Numbered from the stretch's first letter, positions 38,064-50,033 are shown. The stretch is DNA of 64,000 nucleotides from Amaranthus tricolor (GCF_026212465.1 NC_080062.1:3533001-3597000), one strand, 5' to 3'. Notes: a model not told the origin generated them from the letters alone. Translations and numbers: made by a program.

Positions 38064-38597
38064 CTAACGAGTAAAAGCATAAAGAACAAAAGCAATATAA
38101 ATAAGAAGAGCAGAAGGAACCAAGATAACAAGAGGAACAACCGCCGCAAAAGTATGAGAGCTTCCACAAGACAAACTGCCCAACTTAATCTGAGCTACAT
38201 TAATTAAAGCCATCATCAAAAATCCACAGCCACAAACAGATCCAATGGCGGATACAAGCATGCCAAGACGAAGCCCAGATGTATGAATAAATGCACGGTA
38301 GGAGTCATAGTGTACAGAGATGCGGAAAGCTTGTTTAAGTCCTAAAGCGACGAGACTTGAAAAGAGGAAAGACCCAAAAGAGTAGACATGAAAAGCGACG
38401 AGATTTTCAGCGACTGAAGTGTTTAGAGAAGAGCAAGATGGGTCGGTAATTAAGGTGTTTGATGGGTCGTTTGGGTTCCATGAAAGACCGATGAAGACTG
38501 CGAGGGTGAAGATGGAGTTCACGTGGATGATTCCGTCAAGGGCTGTTATGTGTATGGAGGTTCCAATGGGTTTTTGATGGTGGTTGTGGATCAACAT
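38064..38597 (-). CDS. Four-helix plant membrane protein, MEE60-like
   Basis: An intronless frame of 177 residues. The N-terminus has IHITALDGIIHVNSIFTLAVF and then FIGLSWNPNDPSNTL. About four hydrophobic segments lie near residues 24-42, 66-90, 107-135 and 146-176. A soluble loop between the first two holds a Cys (DPSCSSLN), and a short loop between the third and fourth holds another (LSCGSSH). The pattern resembles plant proteins annotated as maternal effect embryo arrest 60; I know of no established biochemical function for them, and the name is from memory. The gene lies between the lipid transfer protein and RopGEF genes on the same strand but is separately spaced, and it has diverged tandem copies of its 3' flank downstream. 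Confidence 0.72.
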   Translation of the reverse strand: MLIHNHHQKPIGTSIHITALDGIIHVNSIFTLAVFIGLSWNPNDPSNTLITDPSCSSLNTSVAENLVAFHVYSFGSFLFSSLVALGLKQAFRISVHYDSYRAFIHTSGLRLGMLVSAIGSVCGCGFLMMALINVAQIKLGSLSCGSSHTFAAVVPLVILVPSALLIYIAFVLYAFTR

Positions 38598-38599
38598 TT

Positions 38600-39510
38600 T
38601 TTTGTGGGTGGTTTGATGGAGGAGCCGAGGAGGGACTAGGCCCTAGGGTTTTGAAATGAGTCAAGTGTATGAAACTCAAAGTCAAGGAGAATGATGTCTC
38701 AATTTCAATCCTTGGATTGTACGACTAACATAGATTCAGGTAGGTTGATCCGAATAGAATTGAAAACGAGAATAGTAATTTAAAAAACTGAAGATCAGAA
38801 TAGAAAAAAATTGTGATGATAAGTTATTGTTGAATTTCAGTAGGGTATGATCGTGCTAGCACACGAGTAGCGCGATGGGTGTATTATCTCTCAGCACGTA
38901 TGACCCGTGCTCAGGCCTATCCTAGCATGATTGATGCATGAATTTTCCACCTAACACGATGTTTGTTGATTTAGTTATATTCTAAAAATGGAATTTTTTT
39001 TAAATAACAAAGCGAGTAGATAAGCCTATAATATGTGCTGACATGAGTACATGATTGGTTTATTATGTCGCGACATGTTAAGAAACTCCATTTGTTAACC
39101 ATTTAATGTTGTATCCTCCAATTACCAAATAAAACCTATATATTCCTTTAAAAACAAGGATTTTTAAGTGTCGGTATGAATGAGATTAAACGAAAACAGT
39201 GAATTTATTTCCAAATATAAAAATGTTGTAATAAGAGTGAAACAATTCAAAACATCAAATGATGCAAGTTGAGAGAGACGAGCCGGAGGGGTATTATTGG
39301 ACAATGTCCAATCATTTATATTCTCTGTATCAACTCTACAAAGATACAAATGTATTGAATAAATAATTCCAAAGCAAACAACAATAACACACAAAACGCT
39401 AAAAGAAGAAAAAAATAGGACTGTTCTAAACTATAATCACTATGTCATTTAGCAATGAACTCTTGTGGAACCTTATTATCAAAACGTAAATTCATCGAAA
39501 TCTACTCGAT
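38600..39510. other. Intergenic between the membrane-protein and RopGEF genes
   Basis: Contains the presumed promoter of the membrane-protein gene and the 3' end of RopGEF. The stretch 38840-38960 is richer in GC and includes AGCACACGAGTAGCGCGATG, but no gene or element was recognised. Confidence 0.45.
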
Positions 39511-39512
39511 TT

Positions 39513-42500
39513 CTACTGGGTAATTGACACTCTTTGAGGATCAACATTCTCAGTATCATCATGAGATGCAGGTGAGTCAATGCTAGTCTTGGTTGACGCA
39601 GTAGGTGCAGCTGCTAATTGGTTTGCACTACTCTTTGACTTCGTCTCACCACCTAAGTAGTTCGTGAGTACTCGCTTAACTCCTAGACCGCGTTTAGAAG
39701 CCTTACAAATCTCTCGGTTGACTGAAGGAGTTCGCTCTATTACCCTTGCAGGGCTAACCAGCAGTGCAGTTTTAAAGCTCGGAGTGCATGAGACAGGCAC
39801 TGACTGCGGTATGGAGACCTTTTTGTGAGCCATGACACTCATGTTAGGTGCAGTGGATAACTTATCAGTTTGTTTGGTTAAGTCGTCAACATATAATAGA
39901 TCGTCTATGCGCGCTAGAATGTTGAAGGCTAAGCTCTCTAGAACTCTCGAGTAGCTTTCGAGGATGGATTTCCCTATATCCTGCAGCATGGAAATTATAG
40001 TTAGGATAGAGCGGGATCATTGTGGTCGACTTTTGGTTGATTTAGCCAACCACACTGATTCAGAATAAAGACTTTGACATTATTATTGTTAGACGCAAAT
40101 AAAGAAGACGAAATGGACCTTGTTGCACTGGATTTTACTGGTGTCTAAAGAAGTTTGAGTGAGTCCAGGGAAGCGTTGCTTCAAGCATAAAAGTAACCTT
40201 TCAGCCCTCTCGGCAAAGATTTCTCGTTTGTCTCCATCAACCATTAGATCTCTAACAATTTCCCATGACGATTTTGAGGTGGAACGGATGGGATTAGTGA
40301 TGGGTTTTGAGTGTTGTCTACGCCGCCAAACGTAGATTGATGCTTCCACACGATTTGCTATCTCAAGAGCAACATGCTCCGTTGCTAGGTCCAAGCAATC
40401 AAGCAAGCATTCGGGAGAGAAGTGGTCTGATGTGATGTACCGATAAATCATGTCTCCTAAGCATGCTCTTCCATTCTGAGGAAAAACAAGATTTTGATGC
40501 AACATTAGAATTTAACAATTATAAGTCGCAATACCTCCTTGTCTCTATTGACAAGGGTATATTGGGTACGATGATGATGATGATACTGAAGTCACAATAA
40601 CCAATTTCGACAAAAACAAAACAAAAATTTGACAATTTAAGATTTTAGACCTTTGAAAGGGTTTCAATGTAGGACTCGGGAACTTCCATTTCGGCTAAAA
40701 CCATGTTGTTGATAGACATAGCGGCTTTAAGTATTTGATGCGTGCATTCACGCTTGTGATCAAGTTGCTTCCTATAACTCTCTTGAAGACCGCTAGAAGC
40801 AACCCGCGGCACTGGTAGCCACCACTTCTCCTCTTGCCTATGTAAAGTTTTTCGGAATGACGATGAACCATCACAATCCGAGGCTACTATTCCTTGATCA
40901 ACATACCAAAACTCGGTCTTGCTAAAACTATCTAGTATATCCTGATCACAGCACAAACATAAAGCCATTGCATAAAGTAATAGGACCTAAATACTGATGT
41001 ATACAAGTATGAAAGTAGGATTGAAGTCTTACAATGAGCATTTTGTCGAGTTTACGAAGAGCGGGAAGATTAATAAAAATATCTGTCCGGGGTCTGCAAG
41101 TCATTACCTGAAAATGTGCAGTAACTAATATGTCAAAGATCAGTTAAATTTCGAGATTGCTATCACGTCTCACTAAAAGTATCGAAATTTGTTCTTAAGA
41201 CGCATGGATATACTTCTCCAACCGCCCCAGTGACTTTGCCTAAGTGAGACGTTAAAAAGCTTTCAAATGGTAAAGTTAAACGAGCAAACTCAGTAGAACA
41301 TAGGGGGAATATACCCTAAGAAAGATGAAGATCCTTAGTGCCTTCAATAGGTCAATATCATGTCATAGAAGCTATGATCAGGGTTTCCGAGAGGGATGAA
41401 AGACCGCATACCATATCCTTATTAAAGAAGGTTGCGACTATTAGGTATTAATGTAAACTTTGACAGAATTGTACAAACTAGAAAGAATGAAACACCTCAA
41501 GCTTTTTGCCATCAGGAAATGTCTGCCAAGTTGGAATTAACTCAACAATGTGATCACCAACACAAAGAAGCCATTCCATCTCTCTTCGCCACATCGATTT
41601 CTTCTCCATGGGCAATGGCTCGAGCCTCCATAACTGTCCAAATATTGTTGCTATACAATTCACAACAAAGTACAATTAGGAATTTTAATAAACTAGCTTT
41701 TATAACCGTTAAAAGAGTATAAAACATATTTTGAGGCCCCAACCATGATTTAAGCTTTTGAAGTCAGTGTAACAAGAGGTCATTGTTTCGAATCTGACCC
41801 ATCCTCATTCGAAGTATAATATTATGAGGGGGTCTTTGTTAGGCGTGACTATTCGTCACATGATTACCCCATAGGCAACTTGTGTGGACAAACCCACGAG
41901 GCACCCATGAACTCGGGCCTACAAACCCACAAGTAATGAGCGTTGATTGCATACAACACATGATGAATTCCACTCTTTCTCAAAACCATATAGTCTTAGC
42001 CTCTTAGGAGAATTACCCATCAAACATATTATACAAGTCTATAACCTATTATTTTAGCGATGTAAAGTATAACCTGAGCCCATAACAAAAAAAGTAAACA
42101 AAATAGACAAAGAGAGAGTAGTGTAGAAATACCACTTAAATTAGTGATGGCATTAGAAACAGCTAGAGCAGTGGATACCCCTTTTCCACTTCCTGACATA
42201 TCCTCTCCAAGCAATAGCTTAGCAAATCTCTCTTTCATCATTTCCATTTCTGAAACATTTAAACAAAAAGTTAAAATACAACATGAATTACACCAATGGA
42301 AGTCCATATCAATAAAAATATTGATTTGCAAATGAATATCTCCGTTCTCCCCTTAAATTTGTACCATATCACTCAAAATACAACTTAAATATATAAAAAC
42401 ATTGAGAAGCAAGTGCGGAGTAAAATAAAAAATTACTTTACAACGTAAAATTTGCTACAATTCTATTTATAGTGCACTAGTAGTACTTTTTCTATACTTC

Positions 42501-43716
42501 TCTTCCACTGTATTCCACATCTCTCCTTAGAGTATACTTCACTTTTTTCTTTAACCATTAAAAAACTTATCTATGTTATATGAAGCAAGTTTTTTTGAAA
42601 TAGAGTACTTTAGAACCTGCTACTTTTAATTTCGAAAATTATACTTCTGAAAACATATAAATAAGCTAAAGTAAAATTAATACTCCCTCCGAATTAATTT
42701 AGATGTCCCATTTGCTTGGGCACGGTTATTAAGGATGGCGTGGGGTGCATTAAAAAGGGTAAGTAGTGAAAGGTAAGTAGTGAAGGGTTGTTGGGTAAGT
42801 AAGGTATATGGGGTATGTTCGTAATTACTTGTGTGAACTAAGGATATTTAGGTAAAAAAAGATTGACAAAAATAGAAATGGGACAACTAAAAAGACTTTG
42901 CTAAATAAGGAAATGGGATAACTAAATTGATTCAGAGGGAGTATAAATTAATATATAAGGTCTTAATTTACGCTATGTAGTTAAACTCGTTGGACCTGCC
43001 CAATTTTATCCATGCTTGGTAGGAAAATGTACACTTAACTACTCGTACTCCTACGTTCCATTCATAAGATATAAGAGGTATTTGGTAAAATAGGGCTTAT
43101 TTTGATACAAATAGAAATTTAGATGGTCAAACCGTCAAATGCTAATATTTGATAAACTATCTGATTGAAATCACTTATTGGTATAAATAAGCTATTTTTA
43201 AACAAGGGTTCAAAATTATTCGATCAAATCACTTAATAAAATCAATTTATTAAATCATTCACGATAATTAACAATCAGCTACCCACCATTATCACACTCT
43301 TTTTTTTAGTCACTTGTATTTGCTACCAGAAATGTTGAAACCCATAAAACCATCACATAATGATCCAATTAAATCATAAACAAGAAGAAACCCACAAATT
43401 AAAATTTTCAAAACTTACCAGAAATGTTCAAATTATGCTTCTTAAGCTCCAAATCATGAATCAAAACAGGCTTACTTAACCCAGAAACAGCAGAAGTAGT
43501 TGGTTTAGGAATTGCAGCTTTTGTAATAGGCCAACCCAAAAAATTAGAAGAAGAAGAAATTGATTTCTTCCCCAACTTAACTTCACCTTCACAACCGTCA
43601 GAGCAACTCTCCTTACTTCTTCTACACTCTGCAACAGACTCAGTAACTGACTCAGTCCCTAACCTACTTGACTCAGTTAAGCTTAAACCATCTCCTTCCC
43701 TAAATGAAGTACCCAT
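39513..43716 (-). CDS. ROPGEF: ROP guanine nucleotide exchange factor with PRONE domain (RopGEF), 7 exons
   Basis: Exons in transcript order are 43716-43419, 42249-42133, 41650-41496, 41107-41033, 40941-40651, 40475-40119 and 39980-39513. The 1761-nt frame codes for 586 residues, normal for the family. All introns are GT-AG with matching phases. Residues 1-99 (exon 1) are the variable, Ser/Glu-rich N-terminal tail. The PRONE domain starts near residue 100 ([20 protein letters not shown]) and includes [45 protein letters not shown] and [20 protein letters not shown]. It ends near residue 470 ([19 protein letters not shown]). The C-terminal tail contains [17 protein letters not shown]. RopGEFs load GTP onto plant ROP GTPases at the plasma membrane, often under receptor-like kinases, to direct polar growth; the tails regulate activity. 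A TTG two codons before the chosen ATG lengthens the open frame but is not a start. A Stowaway MITE lies in the first intron and a copia element about 0.9 kb upstream. Confidence 0.95.
42683..42941. mobile_element. Stowaway MITE in the first intron of RopGEF
   Basis: A 259-bp element beginning CTCCCTCCGAATTAATTTAG and ending TAAATTGATTCAGAGGGAG, inverted relative to each other, with TA on both sides (42681-42682 and 42942-42943). It is non-coding. Its well-kept ends suggest a fairly recent insertion. Confidence 0.88.
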
Positions 43717-44415
43717 CTTCAAAGATTTAATCTTTTCTTAAACCAAGTTTAAATTAGAGGAAAATGTTAACAAAATTTTGAATTCAAGTAAATAAAGTTG
43801 GAATCTTGATGAAGCATTTGAGCTTTTGAATGGAAATAGTGAATAGTGGAAAGCTTTTTGAGGTGAAAAATGAAAATTATTAGGTATTGTGGTAAGAAAA
43901 AGAAAGAAAATGGGAAAAAGAGTGGGCCTTAAATTAAAATTTGATGTTGGTGTTCCCTCTTAGACTCTCTTTTTGTTATGAAATTTGATTTGGAAATGCA
44001 GAGTAAGTGTGTAAAATATGGAGTGTGAGAACTTCTAACGTCTATGTTACTTTTTTCACCCTTTTTGTATATTCAAATTATATTGATAAAATATAGAAGG
44101 TGGGACTATGACATGTTGAACGGCTACTCCTTCCGTCTACGATCACTTGAATTTTTTGGATGATACCAAAGTAAGTTAAAATGTATTGATGAGAATAAAA
44201 AAAGTCAATAAAGACACTCTTATACAAAGAAATTATTGCAAAGTATAAGGGTCTAACTAAAAAAAGTGTGACAATCTCTTAAAGATGAAGAAAGTATATT
44301 AGAATCCATGTCTTTGTCTACGTTCTCGAATAATCCAAATTTATAAAAGCAGATAAAATTGTTAATATTCTTTAAATAAACGATTTTTTTATAAATAAAC
44401 TGATATTTATAATCT
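43717..44415. other. RopGEF leader and promoter region
   Basis: No clear TATA box was picked out. A degraded CTCCTTCCGTC ... AAGAAAGTA pair at about 44127-44300 may be an old Stowaway MITE. Upstream of this the fold-back MITE and the copia element begin. Confidence 0.4.
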
Positions 44416-44629
44416 AACTTTCACCCATCCGCTATGAATAATCCCATATTTGAATTATTTTTTAATAATTCAATATTTGTCCTTAATTTACTATCAACAT
44501 AACATTTTATTTTATAATAATTGAATATTTGCCCTTAATTTGCTACCAACATACTCTATTAGTATGCTAACAACAAACTAGGGGTAAAGATTTATTTATT
44601 ATAAAATAATTCAAAATTAAGATTATTCA

Positions 44630-44830
44630 TGAAACAAGGTAGTAAAACAGAAATTAGGGTTTGAATACTTCTTGTATTATCTTTGATCAATGGCCAATGT
44701 CAAATATATATACACAGCTATGAAACTTAAGAAAGGTAAGAAAATAAATACAGAATAAGAATATTTCTGAATATCCTAAAATATGTTAAAGAATATTTCT
44801 AAGAATCCTAAATATGTTAACTTTCCTACA
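44630..44830 (-). repeat. 3' LTR of the copia element
   Basis: 201 bp, TGTAGGAAAG to TTGTTTCA on the minus strand, with a TATA-like run (GTGTATATATATTT) in the middle. It is directly preceded by the purine tract that primes plus-strand DNA synthesis. Confidence 0.93.
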
Positions 44831-44842
44831 CTCCCCCTCAAG

Positions 44843-47245
44843 TTAGGTCTTCGGGTCACCGATACCTAACTTGCATAGTGTCTGTTCGAACACCTCAGAA
44901 CTAACAACCTTTGTAAGGATATCAGCAAGCTGGTCCTTTGATCTGACAAAAGGAAGGCTGATAATATTATTTTTCAATTTCTCCTTAATAAAATGTCTGT
45001 CAATCTCCACATGTTTGGTTCTATCATGCTGAACTGGATTCTCGGAGATGCTAATAGCAGCTTTGTTATCACAAAAAAGTCTGCAAGTTCGTCTTCTCGG
45101 AAAATCTAATTCACTTAGGAGCTTCTTTAACCACATAACTTCAGCTATTCCCTTTGCAATGCCCCGGAATTCTGCTTCTGCACTTGAAAGAGCAACTACT
45201 TTCTGTTTCTTACTCTTCCATGTAACTAGATTGCCTCCAATAAGAGTAAAGTATCCAGATGTAGACCTCCTATCATCTCTGTCTCCTGCCCAATCAGCAT
45301 CTGTGTAGGCAATAAGATCTAAGTGTCCATTCTTCTTATAAAATATCCCTCTGCCACTGGTACCTTTAAGATACCTTAGAATCCTCATAACAGCTGCCAT
45401 ATGGTGAGTTTGGGGTAGGTGCATAAATCTGCTTACAACACTAACTGCATATGCAATATCTGGTCTCGTGTGAGCAAGATAAATAAGTTTCCCGACCAAC
45501 CTCTGGTATTGTCCCCTATCTGCAAGTTTCTCCCCTTCAATCATCTGTAACCCGTGATGAGTCACAATAGGAGTCTCTGCTGGTTTACAATCAATCATAC
45601 CAGTCTCTGTAAGTAAATCCAAAATATATTTCCGTTGGCTTATAAAGATACCTCCTTTTGACCTCAGAACCTCAATGCCAAGGAAATATTTTAGCTGCCC
45701 CAAATCTTTCATTTCGAATTCTCTGAAGAGTTGCTTCTTCAAAGTATCAATCTCATGTTTGTCATTTCCAGTAATAATCATATCATCTACATAAATGATT
45801 AGACATGTGATCTTTCCTTGTCGCCGTTTGAGGAACAAAGTGTGATCTGAGTTACTTTGTTTATACCCAAACTTCCTCATAGCTGCTGTGAACCTTCCAA
45901 ACCACGCCCTAGGAGACTGCTTCAACCCATAGAGAGCCTTTTTTAGCTTACATCCTTCTCCTGGCTTATAGTCACTTGAGAACCCTGGAGGAGCTTTCAT
46001 GTATACTTCTTCCTCTATTTTCCCATGGAGAAATGCATTCTTCACATCGAATTGATGCAAGGGCCAGTCTTTATTTGCAGCAACAGAAAAAAGGACACGA
46101 ATAGTATTAAGTTTTGCAACCGGAGAGAAGGTTTCTGAGTAATCAACTCCATAAGTTTGTGTGTACCCCTGAGCTACAAGTCTGGCTTTAAACCTTTCAA
46201 TCGTACCATCTGCTTGATATTTTATAGTGTATACCCATTTGCAACCTACCGTTCTCTTTCCTTCTGGTAGTTTACATTTTTCCCAAGTTTCATTCTTGTT
46301 TAGGGCAGAAATTTCTTCTTCCATTGCTTCCTTCCATCTAGGATTCTGTAAGGCTTCTTCAATATTTCTAGGTATGTTATTGGAGTAGAGAGCAGCATTA
46401 AAGGCAACAGCTGAGAGAGAGAGATTGTCATTATTTTCTTTAAGAGGATATCTCGATCTTTGTGCTTCGAACTCTGGATCATATCTCTTAGGAGGTATAC
46501 CTCTTGTACTCCTAGGTGGCAACTCATACCTGTGTGGCAACTCCACATCTGCAATATTGTTATCAGAAATGCTTTCAACAATTTCAGGAACATTAGAATT
46601 TACCTCCTGTAACTCCTCCGGATGCTCAGTGGGTTGGACAGCAGAATCAATCTGAAGATCAGTCTGAAGAGGAGATACTATGTTTTTAGTGACAACATCA
46701 GTGGTTTCACCTACTTGTTCTTTTGGTTCCTGATCAATAGTAACTGGATATAATAACCAGCTCAAGTCATCACTAGTATTCTCCCCCTGAGGACGAGGCT
46801 GGGTATAATAATAAGACTGTTCAAAGAAATCACAGTCCATGGTAGTATACATCCGTTTATGTACAGGATCATAACACCTGTATCCCTTCTGATGTATCCC
46901 ATATCCCACAAATACACACTTAAGAGCCCGGGGTTCAAGTTTGGTTCGGGTGTGTGGAGGAAGATGTACATAAACCACACATCCAAAGACACGAGGTTGA
47001 AGAGAATGGGAGGGAGGTATAGAAACAAAAGAGGCTAGGGTTGCAAGGGGGGTTTTATAGTGGAGAGGTTTGGAGGGTAGACGGTTAGTAAGATAGGTGG
47101 CAGTGGCAACGGCTTCAGGCCAGAAAGAGGCAGGTGTATTAGACTCAAGGAGTATAGCCCGAGTAATATCGAGAAGAGTACGATTTTTCCGCTCGGCCAC
47201 TCCATTTTGTTGAGGAGTATATGGGCAAGAGGTTTGATGTATCAT
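44843..47245 (-). pseudogene. Copia pol, second part: integrase C-half, reverse transcriptase, RNase H
   Basis: About 800 codons open after the frame break. It begins inside integrase: TPQQNGVAERKNRTLL holds the catalytic glutamate, and FWPEAVATATYLTNRLP follows. The reverse transcriptase has KWVYTIKYQADGTIERFKAR, FDVKNAFLHGKIEEEVYM and the active site YVDDMIITGND. RNase H has AYTDADWAGD, STSGYFTLIGG, ALSSAEAEF and KHVEIDRHFI. The frame ends GIGDPKT next to the purine tract. All catalytic motifs I can check are present. It lacks its own gag start, being the continuation of the upstream frame in the -1 register. Confidence 0.9.
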
Positions 47246-49392
47246 GCCATGATCAGAAAAAAAAACCTTTTCATAGAAGAGTTAACAAATTCTCCTCCAT
47301 TATCAGAACGTATAATTTTCAGGGTGGCTTGAAATTGGGTATGAAGCATATTATAAAAAGTAACAAACACAGAAAAAACTTTAGATTTGTGTTTAAGAAA
47401 ATAAACCCAGCTCATACGAGTGCAATCATCAACAAACAGAACATAATAAGAATAGGTACTAGTAGCAAAAACAGGGGCTGGTCCCCAAACATCCGAATGT
47501 ATCAAAGAAAAAGGTGTACTAGTACGAGAAACACTTGATAAGTAAGAATGTCTATGGCTCTTAGCCAAAACACAAGTTTCACAATCAAGAGTCAACATTT
47601 TATTCTTAACTGAAGGGAACAAAAAATTTAAATAAGCTAGGGAAGGATGACCAAGACGTCGATGCCATAACCAGAACAATTGATCAGATGAACCACGAGC
47701 AAGCAAAGCTTGACCTTTTTGAGTCGTCTCATCAACATAGTATAATCCTCCTCGTTCAGTACCATGTCCAATGACGGTCCCGGTCTGAGCATCCTGCACA
47801 ACACAACCAGTGGAAGTCATAAGAATAGTACAATCAAGTTCTCGAGTAAGCTGACTAACAGAAAGTAACTTATGTGATAAACTCGGAACCAATAAACAAT
47901 TTTTTAAATGCATAGAGGGAGACACATGAATAGAACCGGCACTTTGAACTTTGACACACTCTCCATTAGCAGTTTTAATATGAGATCGATGGATGGGTTT
48001 ATGATGGGTCAAATCTTGTGGGTCGAAGGTCATGGTGTCGGTGGCTCCACAATCAAAAATCCAAGGTGAATTATTAATTATGGAGCTATGTATTTGGGTT
48101 TGTGGTGTATAAGTGGGCCGATTTTTATGGTTTAAAGGGGAAAAGGAATTATTTTGATCTTTTTTATAAATGGGCCGTGGGTTTGTGGGATGCTTAGGGT
48201 TTGTGTTGGTGCTGCTATAAAAAGCCAAAATAGGCAAGTTCTCATTTTCACTCCCTCCTTTACTTGCGGTCGGTTTCTCCTTTCTCTCTTTAAACCATGC
48301 GTCTCTCTCTCCTTCCTCATTTCTGGTTCCTTTTTCATGAGCATCCTCCATTATTTCTTCCTTGTACAAACCTCCATGGTTGGGATCCTCTTCGCCGGTA
48401 ACCTCTGTTGTACTGAGGAGGGCTTTGCCGCCGGCCCGGTGTACCGGTGCCTTGGTGGCAGCCTTCTTCTTCTGTAGATCTTCCCACCAATCCGGATAGC
48501 CTACGAGCTTGAAACAAGTGTCCTTGGTGTGTCTTGAACCACCACAGTAAGTACACTTCAGGTTTGTTCTATCCTCTCGCTGGAGTGACGTTTTTTCCGA
48601 CCGGTGATGTGCGATGAGGCCACAACCAATTTCTGAGGGGTGATGCCCCAATGATGATGTGTGGACCATAATTCCACGCCTTGAAATCTCCCTTCGAACC
48701 GCCGCATAAGCCATGTCTAAAGTTGGGAGAGGCACTTGATTTATCAGATCTCGTCTCTCCTTATCAAGAGTTTCATCTAGACCGGCCAAAAACTGGTACA
48801 ATCTCTGAGTTTGAATAAATTTATTGAAAATGGTAATGTCCTCATCACTTTTCATGGGATTCGGTTGTCTCCGATCTATTTCTTTCCAAATGGTATTTAG
48901 TTTACTAAAGTAAACCTCAATAGTATCATTATTCTGTTTTATTGTACTTGCCTTTGTACTGAGATCAAAAATTTGGAGCTCGTCTCTTCCACTGCCAAGA
49001 AGAGTTTCAATACCCTTCCATAAATCCCATGCTGTATTGTAATCTAAAAATTGATTAACTAGATCAGAGTCAATATTTGTGATAATCCATGAAAGAACTA
49101 TCGGATCTCTTTGTCTCCATTGTCTGTAACTTGGATCTGCAGGTGTGAGGGGGGCGGCAATGATGTGTTTGAGCCGTCCTCTGCTGTCTAAGGCTATGTG
49201 CATTAGTTTGCACCATTTTGTATAGTTGTGGTAGGTTAATTTTTCGGATATTTTTAGATCTGGTATTGAGTGTTCTGGTTCTGGTTCTGGTTCAAGTTTG
49301 TTGGTTTTGTTTATCTGTTGAAACATGCGAAGCACATGTTCCATCTGTGTCATGGTTAAAGTTTGGTTTTCTGCAATTTCGGAATCGGCCAT
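47242..49392 (-). pseudogene. Copia gag, protease and integrase N-half
   Basis: The frame from the ATG at 49392 (MADSEIAENQ) is preferred over an upstream frame extension beginning at 49437. Gag contains LTYHNYTKWCKLMHIALDS and a CX2CX4HX4C zinc knuckle (CTYCGGSRHTKDTC). The protease motif reads WIFDCGATDTM, with Cys where copia proteases usually have Ser or Thr. Integrase has its HHCC zinc finger (HRRLGHPS ... CETCVLAKSH), DVWGPAP with the first catalytic Asp, and IRSDNGGEF with the second. The frame then runs through a run of nine T at about 47260 and stops at 47242. A shift to the -1 register at that run would connect it to the second part. A one-base change in a homopolymer, or a sequencing error, is the simplest explanation. 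Confidence 0.9.
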
Positions 49393-49467
49393 AGGTAAGG
49401 TAAGGTTTAGAATAATAAAGGTAAATGATGAGGCCAAAAAATGTTCGACAGCCCTGGAACACCTTTC

Positions 49468-49800
49468 GGCTCTGATACCATGTTAAATTAAGCTGGACTT
49501 ATTGTGAATGCCAGCATATTAACGGGAAGACACAAGTGCACACACTTCATAAGCTAAGGAGATATATACCATCCCAAAACCATATGGCAATGGGAAGAAG
49601 GTCTCTAATAGCTTATAAAGCGTGCACACCATTTTCAATTTATCGATGTGGGATAACTCATCCCAACCCCCCCCCCCCCCCCCCTCACATGCGAACCCCC
49701 GTCAAGTTCGCATGTGGGAGTAATCAATTAGGGTAGGAACGCCATTCTTTTCGAACCTACCATTTTTAAATTGTTGATCGAACCATCGGCTCTGATACCA
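49468..49800 (-). other. TRIM segment between two primer-binding sites in the copia leader
   Basis: Read on the minus strand: TGGTATCAGAGCC (49800-49788), about 100 bp matching the TRIM interior (GATGGTTCGATC ... TAATTGATTACTCCCACATG), a G-tract, a TRIM LTR (about 49668-49481, TTGGGATGAG ... CAATAAGTCCAGCTTAATTT then AACA), and again TGGTATCAGAGCC (49480-49468). The match to the TRIM at 14.7-15.2 kb covers its whole interior and LTR. The flanking primer sites are complementary to initiator methionine tRNA, as is usual for copia and TRIM elements. Confidence 0.85.
49667..49684. repeat. Homopolymer tract of 18 C
   Basis: This is the polypurine tract of the TRIM segment (G on the minus strand), expanded compared with the five G in the copy at 15.0 kb. 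Confidence 0.9.
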
Positions 49801-50033
49801 TGAAACAAGGTAGTAAAACAGAAATTAGGGTTTGAATACTTCTTGTATTATCTTTGATCAATGGCCAATGTCAAATATATATACACAGCTATGAAACTTA
49901 AGAAAGGTAAGAAAATAAATAAAGAATAAGAATATTTCTGAATATCCTAAAATATGTTAAAGAATATTTCTGAATATCCTAAAATATGTTAAAGAATATT
50001 TCTAAGAATCCTAAATATGTTAACTTTCCTACA
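49801..50033 (-). repeat. 5' LTR of the copia element
   Basis: 233 bp. Identical to the 3' LTR except for one C/A difference near 49921 and an extra 32-bp tandem copy of a TCTGAATATCCTAAAATATG-type segment around 49950-50000. Confidence 0.93.

Larger units (their letters stand above)
44630..50033 (-). mobile_element. Young, nearly complete Ty1/copia LTR retrotransposon
   Basis: The element is read from high to low coordinates: 5' LTR 50033-49801, primer-binding site 49800-49788, leader, gag-pol frames 49392-44843, polypurine tract 44842-44831 (minus strand CTTGAGGGGGAG), 3' LTR 44830-44630. LTRs begin TGTAGGAAAG and end TTGTTTCA. The 5-bp target-site duplication ATTCA is perfect (44625-44629 and 50034-50038). 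The LTRs differ by one substitution and a 32-bp tandem duplication present only in the 5' LTR, so the insertion is recent. The domain order protease, integrase, reverse transcriptase, RNase H places it in copia. The pol frame is broken once (at 47245-47275), and the leader contains a foreign TRIM segment. Sharing a strand with RopGEF, it sits upstream of that gene. Confidence 0.95.

Noticed and set aside
47221..47538. Plus-strand frames within the copia element (also 45048-45308, 46425-46655, 48154-48477)
   Set aside because: Shadows of the minus-strand gag-pol frames.
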